This document shows, piece after piece, positions 1-11,621 of a stretch of 64,000 nt of DNA. Under the pieces are notes generated by a model, which did not search any database, was not told the origin of the DNA, and saw nothing but the letters and a program-made list of their open reading frames with translations. Positions within the stretch are counted from its first letter, which is position 1. The number at the start of each line of letters is the position of its first letter. The position numbers and the translations under genes were made by a program. This DNA is from Lathyrus oleraceus (taxonomy: Eukaryota; Streptophyta; Magnoliopsida; Fabales; Fabaceae): assembly GCF_024323335.1 (NCBI RefSeq), contig NC_066580.1, forward strand, positions 142,404,188 to 142,468,187, written 5' to 3'.

Positions 1-342
1 GGTGGCAAACGGGCATGCCCGCCCCGTTTAGGCCCGCCCCGCAAAAGTCCGCAAAAAAAGGGGGCGGGGCGGTCATAGTTGAGGATGTGGGCCTAAAACT
101 TAGACCCGCCCCGCAAAAAAGTGAGGACGGGACGGGGAAAGCCCGCGGGCACTGCACTATTTAAGCCTAAAAACGAAAAAAATTATGTAAATACACATAT
201 GCCCGCAAAAGCCCGCGAAAAAAATGGGGCGGGGTGGGACGGACACATTTGAGGGGTGAGAGCCTAAATCCTTGGCCCGCCCCGCACAAAAGTGTGGGCA
301 AAACGGACATGCCCCGCGGGCCGAGCCCGTTTTGCCACCCCT
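1..342. mobile_element. hAT-like non-autonomous element, left end cut by window edge
   Basis: The two ends are inverted repeats: the segment opens with GGTGGCAAACGGGC and closes with GCCCGTTTTGCCACCCC. The interior is GC-rich, with many copies of GCCCGCCCCGCAAAA in both orientations. GGGGTGGCAAA termini with subterminal repeats are typical of short plant hAT derivatives. It has no coding capacity. It lies inside the first coding exon of an NLR gene (343-408), so the 8-bp target duplication expected for hAT should lie at about 342-350 and just left of the window; the left copy cannot be seen. Confidence 0.75.
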
Positions 343-408
343 AGAATATTCATTTTGAAGCAGAGACATCAAATTCTTAAATGCAACTCCTAGTAAGGCC
401 TCTGCCAT
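343..408 (-). pseudogene. NLR1: first 22 codons of a CC-NB-LRR resistance gene, interrupted
   Basis: The minus-strand frame opens with MAEALLG and continues to LLQNEYS. This is clearly homologous to the first codons of the intact NLR at 26144-29200 (MAEALLG, then LLQNELS). After codon 22 the frame runs into the hAT-like element at 1-342, so the open frame beyond that is transposon sequence. The remainder of the gene, if present, lies left of the window. The upstream sequence (409-600) also resembles the NLR3 promoter region, with a TATA-like run near 494-499. Inferred: an insertional null unless the element is removed. Confidence 0.7.
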
Positions 409-898
409 TTTTTGAGAAAAGAAAAAGTTGAAAAATATGAGAAACTTGTTTAGATTGAATGAATGAGTGCTGAAGTAAACAGATGAAATGTGAGTATATA
501 AGTATATGCTAAACTAGAAAGTCAATGGGAATTATGAGGAAACATCCACGAAACAACAATGCAATTTTCAATAATTGATTCAAGTTCCATTCGATTTCTA
601 AGGAGTAAAAAATCTATTCTTGCCTTTGTTTTGTTTTCATAGTTTAACAAGAATAAAGAGTTTGATTGCGCCACTTTTACCCATAGAATGCGGTCAATAG
701 AGTGATTAATTAACTTTGCTTTATAATAACTTTTTATTTAGCTTTTAGGACAAGTTATCATGTTACATGTAATTTGTTTTACATTTGTTTTATTTTAAGT
801 TATATTTTTTTTTATTAATGTTTATTTATTTTAAGAATATTAGTAAATGATTAATACATATATGTTTGAACAAAACACGCAACAAGTGATTATTTGTC
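409..898. other. NLR1 upstream region, AT-rich, no gene seen
   Basis: Positions 409-600 match the upstream flank of NLR3 (29201-29390) by eye, including the TTTAGATTGAAT stretch and a TATA-like run at 494-499 read on the minus strand, about 90 bp before the start codon. From 600 to 898 I see only AT-rich unique-looking sequence without an ORF or a recognisable element. Confidence 0.5.
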
Positions 899-906
899 GT
901 CTAAAC

Positions 907-1299
907 CATGGTTTTAAATTGCGGATGTAATTGCGGTTGCGGCAGTTGTAATTGCGGTTGCGGCAGTTGTGATTGCGGTCATTGCAATTGTTGTGATGCG
1001 TTTTGCAATCGTTGCAGCGTGATTTTTATTTGAGAGGTATTTGAAATATACCGATAAAAACACTAAATGGTAAGATTTTTCAATACAAAGGAAATAAATT
1101 GCGTCTTTGGTTTATAAAATTGAGTGTCGAAGAAAATACTTGAAGAAACATATGTGAAATTGTCTCATGTGATTTTAAATTGCGGCCAAACACACCGTTT
1201 TAATTCACATCGCAATTGTGATATAATACAGTTGTGAAGGCTACTACATCAATAATATTACCACCGCAATTGTAGTTGCGGAATGCAATTTAAAACATG
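907..1299. mobile_element. 393-bp hAT-type MITE with perfect 8-bp target duplication
   Basis: The terminal inverted repeat is CATGGTTTTAAATTGC on the left and GCAATTTAAAACATG on the right, with one base missing on the right. Direct repeats GTCTAAAC flank it exactly at 899-906 and 1300-1307. An 8-bp duplication is the hAT signature. The interior is a patchwork of TTGCGGTTGCGGCAGTTG-like short repeats, and there is no ORF, so it is non-autonomous. Confidence 0.8.
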
Positions 1300-1307
1300 G
1301 TCTAAAC

Positions 1308-1739
1308 GCATAGAAAATGTGACTTAAAAATATATAAGCAAGGCTTGCAACAATAAGTCATATATCTATATATCTATATGTCCAAAATATTTGGCAAATC
1401 TACACCATTGAACTGAAATGTGTTGCTTAATCTTTCAGGCCGATTTTAAAATGTGTTGCATAAATAGAAGAAAAGAAGAAAAAATTATGGTTTAATGTAT
1501 ATGCAACAATTATAAAATGACTCATTAAACGAATTGAGTTTAGTTCGCTTCAAAGAAAGTTTTTGGCAACCTTCCATTAGTTGATCAAATGTATGCTTGT
1601 CCAGCGAATCTGCACAGTTTCACAAGAGATTGCTTTACCCCATATTTGTTCAACGAATTAGGTCTGAATCTTGACCTCCATTTCCCTCAGACACGACTTA
1701 CCTAATCCTCTTTGTGTTGCATTTCAATCATTATATCAT
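1308..1739. other. Stretch with no recognisable gene
   Basis: AT-rich sequence between the MITE and the copia remnant. I see no convincing ORF, repeat boundary or RNA gene. Confidence 0.4.
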
Positions 1740-2715
1740 ATTCAAATAATAATAATGAAGGAGGAGCAGTTCATAGATCAAAGATTATTTATCCTTCAAA
1801 GAGTAGAGCCAAAGGAAGTTATGAAGATTGTGTAGATCAAGTAGAATGTAATTCTAATAAAAATCTTAGACTTGCTAAGATCTTTAATAAAGTCATGAGA
1901 AAACTTGACAAGAGATCTGGGAATAATATCCCTACCAATGTCAAGAACATTCAGCATAAAGAAAAGAATGGTGAAAGACAAAATCTCAATTATTCTTACG
2001 AGTGCAAAGGGATTCAATGTCTTAAATGCAAAAAAAAAATTGCTAAGTGTCTTAAGGAAACAATGAAGAATCTTAGCTGTCCCTAATGATGATGAAGATG
2101 AATCCAATCAAGCAAACAATATTCTGACCTTTAAAGATATGAAAGAGGTTATACATATTGGTGAGACATCAAATTCAAAGAGTACTACTCCTCTTCAGAA
2201 AACAGATTGCAGAATATCAAGTAACATGTCTCAACATCTTGTCAAACATTCTTACCAAAAATCATATTGCGCAATGTCAGGTAACATGTCTCAACAACTT
2301 GTCACACATGATTACTAGTGCAATAACTTTGTTTCATCCATTCCCTTGTACTATTGTAAGTTGTATGATAGACAATCACTCCATCAAAATATGTATCCTC
2401 AGTGGAATGAGAAGTCTCAAAGGAATCATCAACAAGTTTGGCATGACAAGCCTCATATTCTTGTTCGTATTGCTTGTTCCTCCCACGAGGTATTATACCG
2501 TGAAGATTGTTATTTTGAAAGTAGTTGCAATACACAGTTGATAGGAGAAAGAAATTGTGTTACATTTTATGATATCCATAAAAGAATGATATTTGTTAAG
2601 ATGGGGATGGTTGCTGACACTATAGAGCAAAATGTTAAAGATCATGGTTCAGACATCATGGAAGACATGTTAGAAACTGAAATTAAGCCATGGTACATAA
2701 ATCATGGGGGTTGAG
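1740..2715 (+). pseudogene. Degenerate Ty1-copia gag / protease remnant
   Basis: Conceptual translation in shifting frames shows a copia Gag tail: a lysine-rich stretch with IFNKVMRKLDKR, then KGIQCLKCKKKIAKCLK, a damaged CCHC zinc-knuckle region, then an acidic DDDEDES segment. Near 2505-2550 the frame reads DCYFESSCNTQLIGER, a corrupted copy of the copia protease motif in which the catalytic D-S/T-G is lost. Several frameshifts and stops separate the blocks. No LTRs were found on either side. The right edge abuts the NLR spacer duplication at about 2716. This is an old fossil copy. Confidence 0.6.
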
Positions 2716-4395
2716 GATCATTGACGAATTAGTTAGGGTTTGTGTGCTAGTTGAAGTGAAGAAAATTTGAGTGATTGTGTTTGGTTTTTAATTGAAATCA
2801 GTGTAAAAAATGGGATAAAAGTGTGTTTGTTTGACAATTTAGAAGTTAGGACTTCAAAAGTTAGTTAGTGTGTTTTGGAGGGAAAACTGATTTCAGGGGA
2901 AATTTGGGAATTGTCCTTGCACACGTGTGTCATATTCCAAAATTTGTCCTACTTTTTTTCATTGCATCTAGCCCATGGTTCATTTCATTTGTATAATTCA
3001 CATTCCCTAGTCATCCATCATAAGACATTCATTTATAGTTGCAAATAACATAATTGATTCAAAGGTTTCTTGTTATTTAAGATACAAGGCAATAATTTAT
3101 GATTTGCAAGCTTATGGTCATTATGCTTATCTTAATATTGTGGATTGTGGGCACAACAAATTAGTGGTTGATCTTTGTTCTTGAGTTGAATCTTCTTAGA
3201 ACCTTAATCCTTGGTTTTTGACTTCTGATCATTTTAATTACACTATGTCATTGAGATTTATGGGTCATTTTCAAGTCTTAATTCTAGTCAATAAAAGTCA
3301 ACCATTGATGATTGACTTTTTGTTGACCATTTTCATTTAAAAATCTTACTTAGTGATCATCATTGATTGTTTTTTAATTTATGACATGATATTTCATTCA
3401 AGTGGTCAGAAGCAAGTCAAGATTTATTCAAACTCAATTTTGAGGGAAAGTTCATCTTTCTTAACATATAAGCTACATTTCATTTCAAAAGGGCATTGCC
3501 ATTACAAAATCACCATTTTTCATTACTGAATAAATCAAATCACAAATCCATACAAAAAACTACATGTTTTTATTTAGAGTTGACTTTTGGTCAACTATTG
3601 ACTTTTTGGTCAAAGAGTTAACCAAAGTCAACTACCTAAACCTAAATTCTATAATTTTAAAAATTATATAAATTAGTTGTGTATCTTTCACCGTCATTAA
3701 AAGTTGTTAACATCTTCTTTAAAATTGCATCCTTTAATATTACTTATAAAAAGTGGATCAAAATCGAAAATCAAAAGTCATAATCACTACATGTACATAA
3801 CAATTTTTGATTGAAAATATTTATAAAATGAAATTATTCATTTTTACTAATAAATTAAATAGTTTAAAAAATTTTCCAACAGAAATTGTTTTCATTGTTA
3901 GTATCACTTTCCTGTAAATAATAATTTTTTAATTTTAATTTTTAAAAAAAAATTATAGACTAATATTTCCTTGCCTAGATGTCCTTACAGAACCGCTCTA
4001 ACAAAACAAAGAAAAATCTATTAAAAGAATAGTCCAAAAAAGTTTCAAAAAATGAAATTAAAAAAAACAAAAAAAAAACCATGAAACCAACTCTCCAAAA
4101 AAAAACACAAACAACGATAATATTGGTACCATCAGAAAGCTCACTGTCATACATAATACCAAGTTTAAACATAATCACTCCCAAATCACAATCACACAAA
4201 CAACAATAAAATTGAGCAATCATAAGAACTTCCACTGCATGAAGCTCCTAGTTTCAAACAAAACAGTAGACATAACTTGATCAATCAACTGCTTTCTTTT
4301 ATACTCAAGTCTCAGACTCAGACATACACTCCACAGCAAAACAGCATAACCATAGCGAATGGTGGAGGTAGAACTGCTTAGCTCACTGCTTCATT
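2716..4395. repeat. NLR downstream spacer, copy A of a tandem duplication (with Ogre-like LTR sequence)
   Basis: This segment is collinear with 23556-26143. Both begin at ATCATTGAYGAATTAG and both end in the 3' flank of an NLR gene read on the minus strand. Near 2928 is TGTCATATTCCAAAATTTG, a terminus-like sequence for a minus-oriented Ogre-type LTR (compare GGGGTATGACA ending the solo LTR at 54723). GTTGACTTTTTGGTCAA-type motifs near 3580-3620 fit that family. Copy A keeps about 90 bp (around 3540-3630) absent from copy B and lacks the insertion of about 1 kb seen in copy B. Positions 3930-4395 are probable NLR 3' UTR and flank. Confidence 0.6.
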
Positions 4396-4537
4396 CTAAC
4401 GAATATTTAAATTCAGAATATGCGCTATCTTGTTCCAGTCCTTCCCTGTTTCCTTCTTGCACCGCTCCTTTAATGTTGCGCAACCATAAATATCCAGAAC
4501 CTCTAGAGAAGTGAGGTGTCGAATACCCTCCGGCAAG
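4396..4537 (-). pseudogene. NLR2 C-terminal exon end, separated by retrotransposon insertion
   Basis: Read on the minus strand from 4537, the frame gives an LRR tail starting PEGIRHLTSLEV, then GKDWNKIAHI, and stops with TAG at 4396-4398. It matches the end of NLR3 closely but finishes with a different short tail. It joins the NLR2 body at 21715 across the gypsy element; the boundary sequence GCAAG occurs on both sides (4533-4537 and 21710-21714). Confidence 0.8.
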
Positions 4538-6282
4538 TGTAACACCCCGATAAAAATAAGATAATTATTTAATTTAAGTTAATATTATATTTATTAATTT
4601 AATTAAGTAATTGGAATTATTGGATTAATATTATTGGATTATTATTATTATTGGAATAATATAATTTGGAGTTGGTATATAAGTGGGAAATAAGTAAAAA
4701 GAGTCTCATTTTTGGTAAAGAAGGTTTTCACGTGAAAGCAGAGAAGCGGCTGAAAAGGGAGAAAGGGCAAAGAGGAAGAGCAAGAGAGCAAGGGTTGAAG
4801 AACGGAAAATATTGGAGCTTAAGGATTTCCGGATTAACTCAGGTAAGGGGGGTTTATCGTCGTTTAATGGGTATTATGGGTTAACATGAAATGGGTAGTG
4901 ATAAACCGTTGAATTGACCCTAATTGGGATGTTGAATGCTGAAAAATTGTGATGAATAAACTGTGTTAAAGCTGTAATTGAATCTGTAATTGGATGGGTA
5001 GTGATTTTCCGAAAGTGTAGCTTTTTACGGAATTGGAATCGGAGGTCCGGAAGTCCCCCAACGGCGGAAAATGCAGAGAATTCTGCATTCTGCTTTGTGT
5101 TAGCGCAGGAACAGCTTTCTGTCTTGCGTTAACCGGTTAACCCAGGGTGTTAACCGGTTAACACTGTTAGGAATTGTGAAGTATTGCTGTTTTGCTTGCG
5201 TTAACCGGTTAACCCAGGGCGTTAACCGGTTAACACTGTTGTGAGTTCTGAGAAATTGTTGTTCTGTCTGCGTTAACCGGTTAACCAGGGCGTTAACCGG
5301 TTAACACTGTTGAGTTTTGCCAGAAAGCGTGTTCTGTGTTGCGTTAACCGGTTAACCCAGGGCGTTAACCGGTTAACACTGTTGAAAAGTGGAAAAATTG
5401 GTATTTAAATATTGTGTACTTATTTGATGGTTGGCCTATATTGGCGTATGATGTAATAGGGATCATTTCCCGTTGTTTTGAGCAGTATAGGTATTAGTAG
5501 AGTGTGTTAATACTGTGATTAATTATTTGACATGATATGATGTTTTGATACATATGTTGATGATGTATGATGGTATGCATAATGCTGTGAATGTATATGT
5601 TATGTATGCTATTGTGAATGGACTGTTTATGGCTTAGAGTGTGAGCATATGTCCATTGTGGATTATTGTTGATGATTTTGCATTGCTAGGTGATTTAGCA
5701 TGCATATTGTGGCCTTTATGGTGGTAGATAATTCCCATGGTGAGGAATTAGTGAGTTAGTCATTATGGACTGTTGTTGATGTTTGCATGCTAGGTGAATT
5801 AGCTTGCATAGCATGGCCTTGGGGTGGTAGCTAATTCCCATGGTGAGGAATTAGTGAGTGAGTCACTAGGTCTCAAATGAGTGGGACTAGTGGGCTTGGT
5901 AGCCATACCTGGAGTTGGTCGGTGAGGTTGAACTATATGTTCACGAATAGTCGGTACCGCATGCATGGAGTCTCATTGCATAATGTATGTATGGCGTATG
6001 ATATGAATGGATGTATTCCAGTATTATACTTGTGATGTGTGTTGTGTGTTGTGTTGATGTTGAGTATGATTGAGTTGATATTGCCGTTGCTGAATGTGTA
6101 ATCTGATTAGGGTGACGAAATGTGTTAAATTACTTAACATTGCATGATATTTTATAATGCTTATTATATCGATTGAGGAACTCACCCTTACAACTATTTT
6201 TCAGGTAACGAGCAGTGATTGAGTAGGAGCTAATGCTTGGAGTCTAGTGTAGTTCCTTAGTGGGTCATGCTCTGGTAGATGT
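4538..6282 (+). repeat. 5' LTR of the gypsy element, first part
   Basis: It begins TGTAACACCCCG and is collinear with the 3' LTR at 19699-21709 up to the GATGT target duplicated by the copia insertion (6278-6282). The remainder is at 14898-15162. A TATA-like GGTATATAAG lies near 4674. The ORF of about 72 codons at 4666-4884 recurs in the 3' LTR and looks like a chance LTR frame. Confidence 0.9.
5128..5385. repeat. Palindrome array GTTAACCGGTTAAC x8 in the gypsy 5' LTR
   Basis: Four tandem units of about 70 bp, each holding two copies of the perfect 14-bp palindrome GTTAACCGGTTAAC separated by CCCAGGGCG-type spacers; the second copy is always followed by ACTGTT. The pairing and spacing are regular. 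The 3' LTR has the same array at 20288-20545. The same cassette occurs in the leader of the nested copia element (12845-13110). Confidence 0.9.
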
Positions 6283-7647
6283 TGAAGGAGAATTACCATC
6301 CAAGGCGCAGCGGAATTTAAAATTTTCTCCTTTAATGATCCTTACGAATGGGCATGATCAGTGATAGAATCGTTACCTCTTGTGGCGATTCAAACCTTTG
6401 GTGCAGATCTCTGATAATGATCGAATCCTTTGAAGCAAATCTGCGGGGCGATCACGAACGTTGAATGATGACAACGTCTCTACTCAGTCCACACGAACGG
6501 ATTCCTTCAATCGCAGTGCTAGCTGTTTGTGAGTGAAGGCTTTGAGTGAGAGAGAGAGAGAGATACGAAATTCCAACTCTTCAGTTGTGTTGTCTGGAGT
6601 GTGAATGCTTCTACCCAAGGGGTTCTATTTATAGAACCACTTGTGTGGGCTTCAAGCCAAAAAGCCCACTTAAGTGCATTTTGGCCCATATCTCAGAATA
6701 TGCCAAAATCACTTAAGTATTTGGTACTTTACCATATTTTGTATTCTTCTTAAGTACACCGTACCTTACGATGTTCCTTAATTATTCTATCTCTCATCAA
6801 TCCGTCCTTTGTGTGTGACCCTATAGGTTTTCGCGGCGTTGGCAATTATATTAAATCATGCATTTAACATAATAAACAGTGAGCGGTATCTAGCAACACA
6901 TCACTGCTACCCAAGTCACGAAAATGTCATGTGATCTGACAAAACCTCCTGTGATAATAATTATGTGTATAATTACCCCTTTGCCCTTATGTCTATATTG
7001 AACACAAGGTATAGACCATGTCACCCTTGTCCAGTTCAATATTGGGCCCATAGACATTTATCCTGTTAAGCAGGATTGGCAAATTCCATCTAGGACACTC
7101 ATGTCCCTCAGCATGCTTCGTGGAGTACCTATCAACTGCCTTTATGGTTATCCAGTTACGGACAACGTTGGATCAGCAATAAAGCACTCGACTCTACATC
7201 TAGGATCCATAGTGGTTTCAGGTCGAAGAGTGGTATACACTATTATCACCATGAGAATAACTTATGACACTTTGCATAACTTTCTATATAGTATTCTCAT
7301 AGCGGGTCAATCCAGTATGAATATTACTCTTAATATTCATACCTATGTTTAAGACTTGATAACTCTTTATCCATGACCCATGAGACGTGATCATCAGTCT
7401 ACAAACATAATAGTCTCCATGCTTTAATGTTATCCCATTTCATAATAAAGCTTGACTACGGACACTTTAGGAATAGTGTCCTTATGTTTAATGTGATCTC
7501 ATGATTAAGTCATACTTGATACATTAAATGGACTATCTATTCCAGGGACTTTATTAAACAAACATAATAAAGAAAAATGCCTTTTATTATTAATAAATAA
7601 TTCGATACAAGTACCAAAAGTATTGGCCTCTAGGGCTTACACCAACA
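6283..7647 (-). repeat. 3' LTR of copia element 1
   Basis: Plus-strand ends are TGAAGGAG and CACCAACA. It pairs with 13526-14892 and with the related LTR at 61363-62742. It contains a GA microsatellite (6548-6561) and an antisense ORF of 83 codons (7101-7352) that recurs in all three LTR copies of the family. Confidence 0.92.
6626..6633 (-). promoter_or_regulatory. LTR TATA box of copia element 1 (3' LTR copy)
   Basis: On the minus strand TATAAATA sits in the palindromic context TTCTATAAATAGAAC. The same box is at 13871-13878 in the transcribing 5' LTR and at 62404-62411 in the related element. It is followed downstream by a CT/GA-rich tract, a plausible transcription start region. Confidence 0.6.
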
Positions 7648-7661
7648 ATCTCCCACTAGCA

Positions 7662-10016
7662 CTAGAGCCAATTAGACATATCCCTAATGCCCATAGATCT
7701 AGTATGGCCATCATGCTTCTGCTGCGCAAGAGGCTTTGTCAGTGGGTCAGCAATATTGTCGAGTGTAGGTACTCTACATATTTTCACATCTCCTCTATCT
7801 ATTATCTCTCGAATGAGGTGATAACGCCTAAGTATGTGTTTGGATCGTTGGTGAGATCTAGGCTCCTTAGCTTGTGCGATAGCACCATTGTTATCACAAT
7901 AGAGACCAATGGGATCCACAATGCTAGGAACTATGTCAAGTTCACTAACGAACTTTTTGATCCAAACAGCTTCCTTTGCTGCACTTGAGGCAGCAATATA
8001 CTCGGCCTCGGTTGTAGAATCAGCAACTGTATCTTGCTTTGAACTTTTCCAGCTCACAGCGCCACCGTTTAAGCAAAACACATAACCAGATTGCGATCTA
8101 AAGTCATCCTTGTCTGTCTGGAAGCTAGCATCGGTGTAACCAATTACAGCCAATTCTTCCTGACCTCCATATATCAAGAATGAGTCCTTAGTCCTTCTTA
8201 AGTACTTAAGGATATTCTTAACAGCTACCCAATGGGCATCACCAGGATCATATTGGTATTTACTCGTTGCACTTAAAGCATACGAGACATCTGGTCGAGT
8301 ACATAACATGGCATACATGATAGATCCTATTGCAGATGCATATGGAATCTTATTCATGCGTTCCCTTTCTTCCTTAGTTGAAGGGGATTGTGTTTTTGAT
8401 AGACACATGCCATGTTGCATAGGTATGAATCCTTTCTTGGAATCATGCATATTAAAGCGTCTTAGCACTTTGTCTATGTATGTACTCTGACTTAGGCCAA
8501 GCAGTTTTTGTGATCTATCTCTATAGATTCTGATTCCTAATATATAGGCTGCTTCACCTAGGTCCTTCATAGAAAAGCATTTCCCCAACCAAGTCTTTAC
8601 TTGTTGCAGGGTAGGGACATCGTTTCCAATGAGTAATATGTCATCTACATATAATACCAGGAACACGATCATGCTCCCACTAACCTTCTTGTAGACACAA
8701 GGCTCATCTTCGTTCTTAATGAATCCATATTGTTTTACCGTTTCATCAAAACGAAGATTCCAGCTTCTGGAAGCTTGCTTCAATCCATAGATTGATCTTT
8801 GTAGCTTACATATCTTATGGGCTTCTTCTGGTATGTCAAATCCTTCAGGCTGTGTCATGTACACATCCTCAAGAAGATTCCCATTAAGGAAAGCAGTTTT
8901 GACATCCATTTGCCATATTTCATAATCATGATATGCAGCGATAGCAAGTAAAATTCGAATAGATTTAAGCATTGCAACTGGTGAAAAGGTTTCATCATAG
9001 TCAACGCCATGAATTTGTTTATATCCTTTTGCAACCAGTCTTGCCTTATAGGTATGTACCTTACCTTCCATGTCAGTCTTCTTTTTGAAGACCCACTTGC
9101 ATCCTATAGGATTAACTCCTACAGGAGGCTCTACCAAGTTCCAAACTTGGTTCGTGTACATGGAATCTATTTCGGATTTCATGGCCTCTAGCCACTTCTC
9201 AGACTCGGGACCAGTTATGGCCTCTTGGTAGGTCACAGGCTCATCTTGATCCATGAGTAATACATCACCTTGATCTGTTATGAGATATCCATATCTTTCA
9301 GGTAGGTGACGTATCCTGCTTGACCTACGCTGGTCTTGTTCTACTTGAGCAGGTTGTTCTTCCACAACTACTTGTGTTTCCTGCTCTAATTCCTCCATAG
9401 GTGTATCAATGCTTTGCGATTCTTGAATTTCTTCAAGCTCTACTTTCCTCCCACTGGTTCCTTTGGAAATAAAATCCTTTTCTAGGAAAACTCCAGTTCG
9501 AGCGACAAACACTTTGCCCTCAGAAGGATTGTAGAAGTAATATCCTCTTGTTTCTTTAGGATACCCCACAAATAAGCATTGGTCAGATTTGGGCTCAAGC
9601 TTAGTTGAAATTTGTCGTTTCACATAAACTTCGCAACCCCAAATCTTCATGTAAGACATATGTGGTCTCTTACCACTCCATATCTCATATGGTGTTTTAT
9701 CAACCTTTTTGGATGGAACACGGTTAAGTGTGTAAGCTGCTGTCAATAGCGCATGTCCCCAAAAGGAGTTTGGAAGATCGGCGTGACTCATCATGGATCG
9801 GACCATGTCCAACAGGGTTCGATTTCTTCTCTCAGATACACCATTCCATTGGGGTGTTCCAGGAGGAGTAAGTTGGGATAGTATCCCACACTCTTTTAGA
9901 TGGTCATCAAACTCTAGGCTTAAATACTCACCACCTCGATCTGATCGAAGAGTTTTAATATTCTTACCTAGTTGGTTTTGTACTTCATTCTTGAATTCCT
10001 TGAACTTTTCAAAGGA
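7662..10016 (-). pseudogene. Copia element 1 pol, downstream part: integrase C half, reverse transcriptase, RNase H
   Basis: This is the continuation, in the same frame, of the polyprotein that starts at 11621, after the TAG at 10017-10019. The 68 codons before the first internal ATG (9812) are integrase sequence. Next come the integrase tail (YEIWSGKRPHMSYMKIWGC), reverse transcriptase with the YVDDILLIG active site, the LSQSTYIDKVL connection, and RNase H ending with a YCDNNGAIAQA block. The frame ends 15 bp from the LTR. Without readthrough of the stop no pol product is expected. The motifs fit the Tork/Angela group; lineage is by recognition only. Confidence 0.88.
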
Positions 10017-11621
10017 CTATGATTTGTGTTTCATTAAATACACATAACCATATCTACTGAAATCATCAGTAAATGTGATGAAGTATTGAAAACCTCCTCT
10101 GGCTGGTATGTTCAGTGGTCCGCATACATCAGTATGTATGAGGGCCAAAAGATCATTAGCCCTTTCACCTTTTCCTGTGAATGGGGACTTTGTCATCTTT
10201 CCAATTAAACAAGATCTGCATGTCTCATATGATTCATAATCAAAAGAGTCCAAGAGTCCATCTTTATGGAGTTTGGAAATGCGTTTCTCATTTATGTGGC
10301 CTAACCGACAATGCCAAAGGTAAGTTGGATTTAACTCATTTGGTTTCATCCTTTTAGTATTAATGTTATAAATAGGCATTTCAAGATCAAGGACATATAG
10401 TCCATTGTTCATCTGTGCAGTAGCATAGAATATATCATTCAAATAAATTGAGCAACAATTGTTCTTTATTATAAATGAAAAACCAAACTTGTCCAAACAA
10501 GAAACGGAAATAATATTCCTGCTAATTGCAGGTACATAATAACAGTTCTCTAACTGAATTATTAAACCACTAGGTAAAGTCAATCCATAAGTTCCTACGG
10601 CTAAAGCAGCAACCTTTGCTCCATTGCCAACTCGTAGGTCGACTTCACCTTTTGCCAATTTTCTACTCCTTTTTAGTCCCTGCACATTTGTACAAATGTG
10701 AGAACCACATCCAGTATCTAATACCCATGTCACAGAAGTAGATAAATTAATTTCAATAACAAAAATACCTAAAGTTGAAGTCTCTACTCCATTCTTCTTA
10801 TCTTCCAGGTACTTTGGGCAGTTTCTCTTCCAGTGTCCGGTTTTACCGCAATGGAAGCAGGTGCCTGCTTTTGCTATGCCTCCACTAGGCTTCAAAGCAG
10901 CAACGGTGGGTTTGGGTTTGACAACTTCCTTGCCTTTCCCTTTATCACCCTGCTTGATGGGCCTTTTGTTCTGTCTCTTTCCATTTCCGATCATCAGAAT
11001 GGACTTCCCTTTTGACTTCAGATTCTGCTCAGCCGTTCTTAACATGGCTAGCAGCTCAGGAAGCGATTTGTCCATATCATTCATATTGAAATTTAGGACA
11101 AACTGACTGAATCTATCTAGCAACGATTGCAAGATCAAATCAGTCGCAAGTTCCTTTCCGAGGGGAAAACCCAGTCTGTCAAGGTTTTCCACATACCCAA
11201 TCATCTTGAGTACATGGGGACCTACAGAGGCTCCCTCAGCTAACTTGCCTTGAAAAAGGGCTTTTGAAATTTCAAACCTCTCATGCCTTGCTTGCTCTTG
11301 ATAGAGCAGCTTCAGGTGTTCGATCATATCGAATGCCGACATGTTCTCATGTTGCTTTTGCAATTCTGAGTTCATGGTAGCTAGCATGAGACAGGCAGTT
11401 TCATTGGCATCATCGACATGCTTCTTATAAGCATCTCTTTCTGCCTTAGGTGCAGAACTAGGAGGTTCCTCTTCAGGAACAGGTGTCTCCAAGACATACA
11501 GCTTTTTATCATGTTTGAGGACAATCCTCAGGTTTCGGTGCCAATCCAGAAAATTTGTCCCAGACAATTTTTCCTTGTCAAGGATCGATCGCAAAATGTT
11601 GTTAGAGGTGTTTGTTGTCAT
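10017..11621 (-). CDS. Copia element 1 gag, protease, integrase N-terminal half
   Basis: 534 codons from ATG at 11621. Gag occupies about residues 1-240. A CCHC zinc knuckle CFHCGKTGHWKRNC is at 255-268 and the aspartic protease motif LDTGCGSHI at 301-309. The pre-integrase zinc region follows (WHCRLGHINEKR), then the start of the integrase core (IHTDVCGP). The frame stops at TAG (10017-10019) in mid-integrase, with pol continuing in the same frame. Gag could still be made and packaged as a non-autonomous partner; enzymes would have to be supplied by another copy. Confidence 0.88.
   Translation of the reverse strand: MTTNTSNNILRSILDKEKLSGTNFLDWHRNLRIVLKHDKKLYVLETPVPEEEPPSSAPKAERDAYKKHVDDANETACLMLATMNSELQKQHENMSAFDMIEHLKLLYQEQARHERFEISKALFQGKLAEGASVGPHVLKMIGYVENLDRLGFPLGKELATDLILQSLLDRFSQFVLNFNMNDMDKSLPELLAMLRTAEQNLKSKGKSILMIGNGKRQNKRPIKQGDKGKGKEVVKPKPTVAALKPSGGIAKAGTCFHCGKTGHWKRNCPKYLEDKKNGVETSTLGIFVIEINLSTSVTWVLDTGCGSHICTNVQGLKRSRKLAKGEVDLRVGNGAKVAALAVGTYGLTLPSGLIIQLENCYYVPAISRNIISVSCLDKFGFSFIIKNNCCSIYLNDIFYATAQMNNGLYVLDLEMPIYNINTKRMKPNELNPTYLWHCRLGHINEKRISKLHKDGLLDSFDYESYETCRSCLIGKMTKSPFTGKGERANDLLALIHTDVCGPLNIPARGGFQYFITFTDDFSRYGYVYLMKHKS

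Noticed and set aside
4666..4884. 72-codon ORF repeated at 19827-20045
   Set aside because: It is LTR sequence spanning the likely promoter; the duplication is explained by the LTR pair.
5128..5385. Regularly spaced palindromic repeats resembling a CRISPR array
   Set aside because: Units lie inside a plant LTR, spacers are not unique, there are no cas genes, and the context is eukaryotic.
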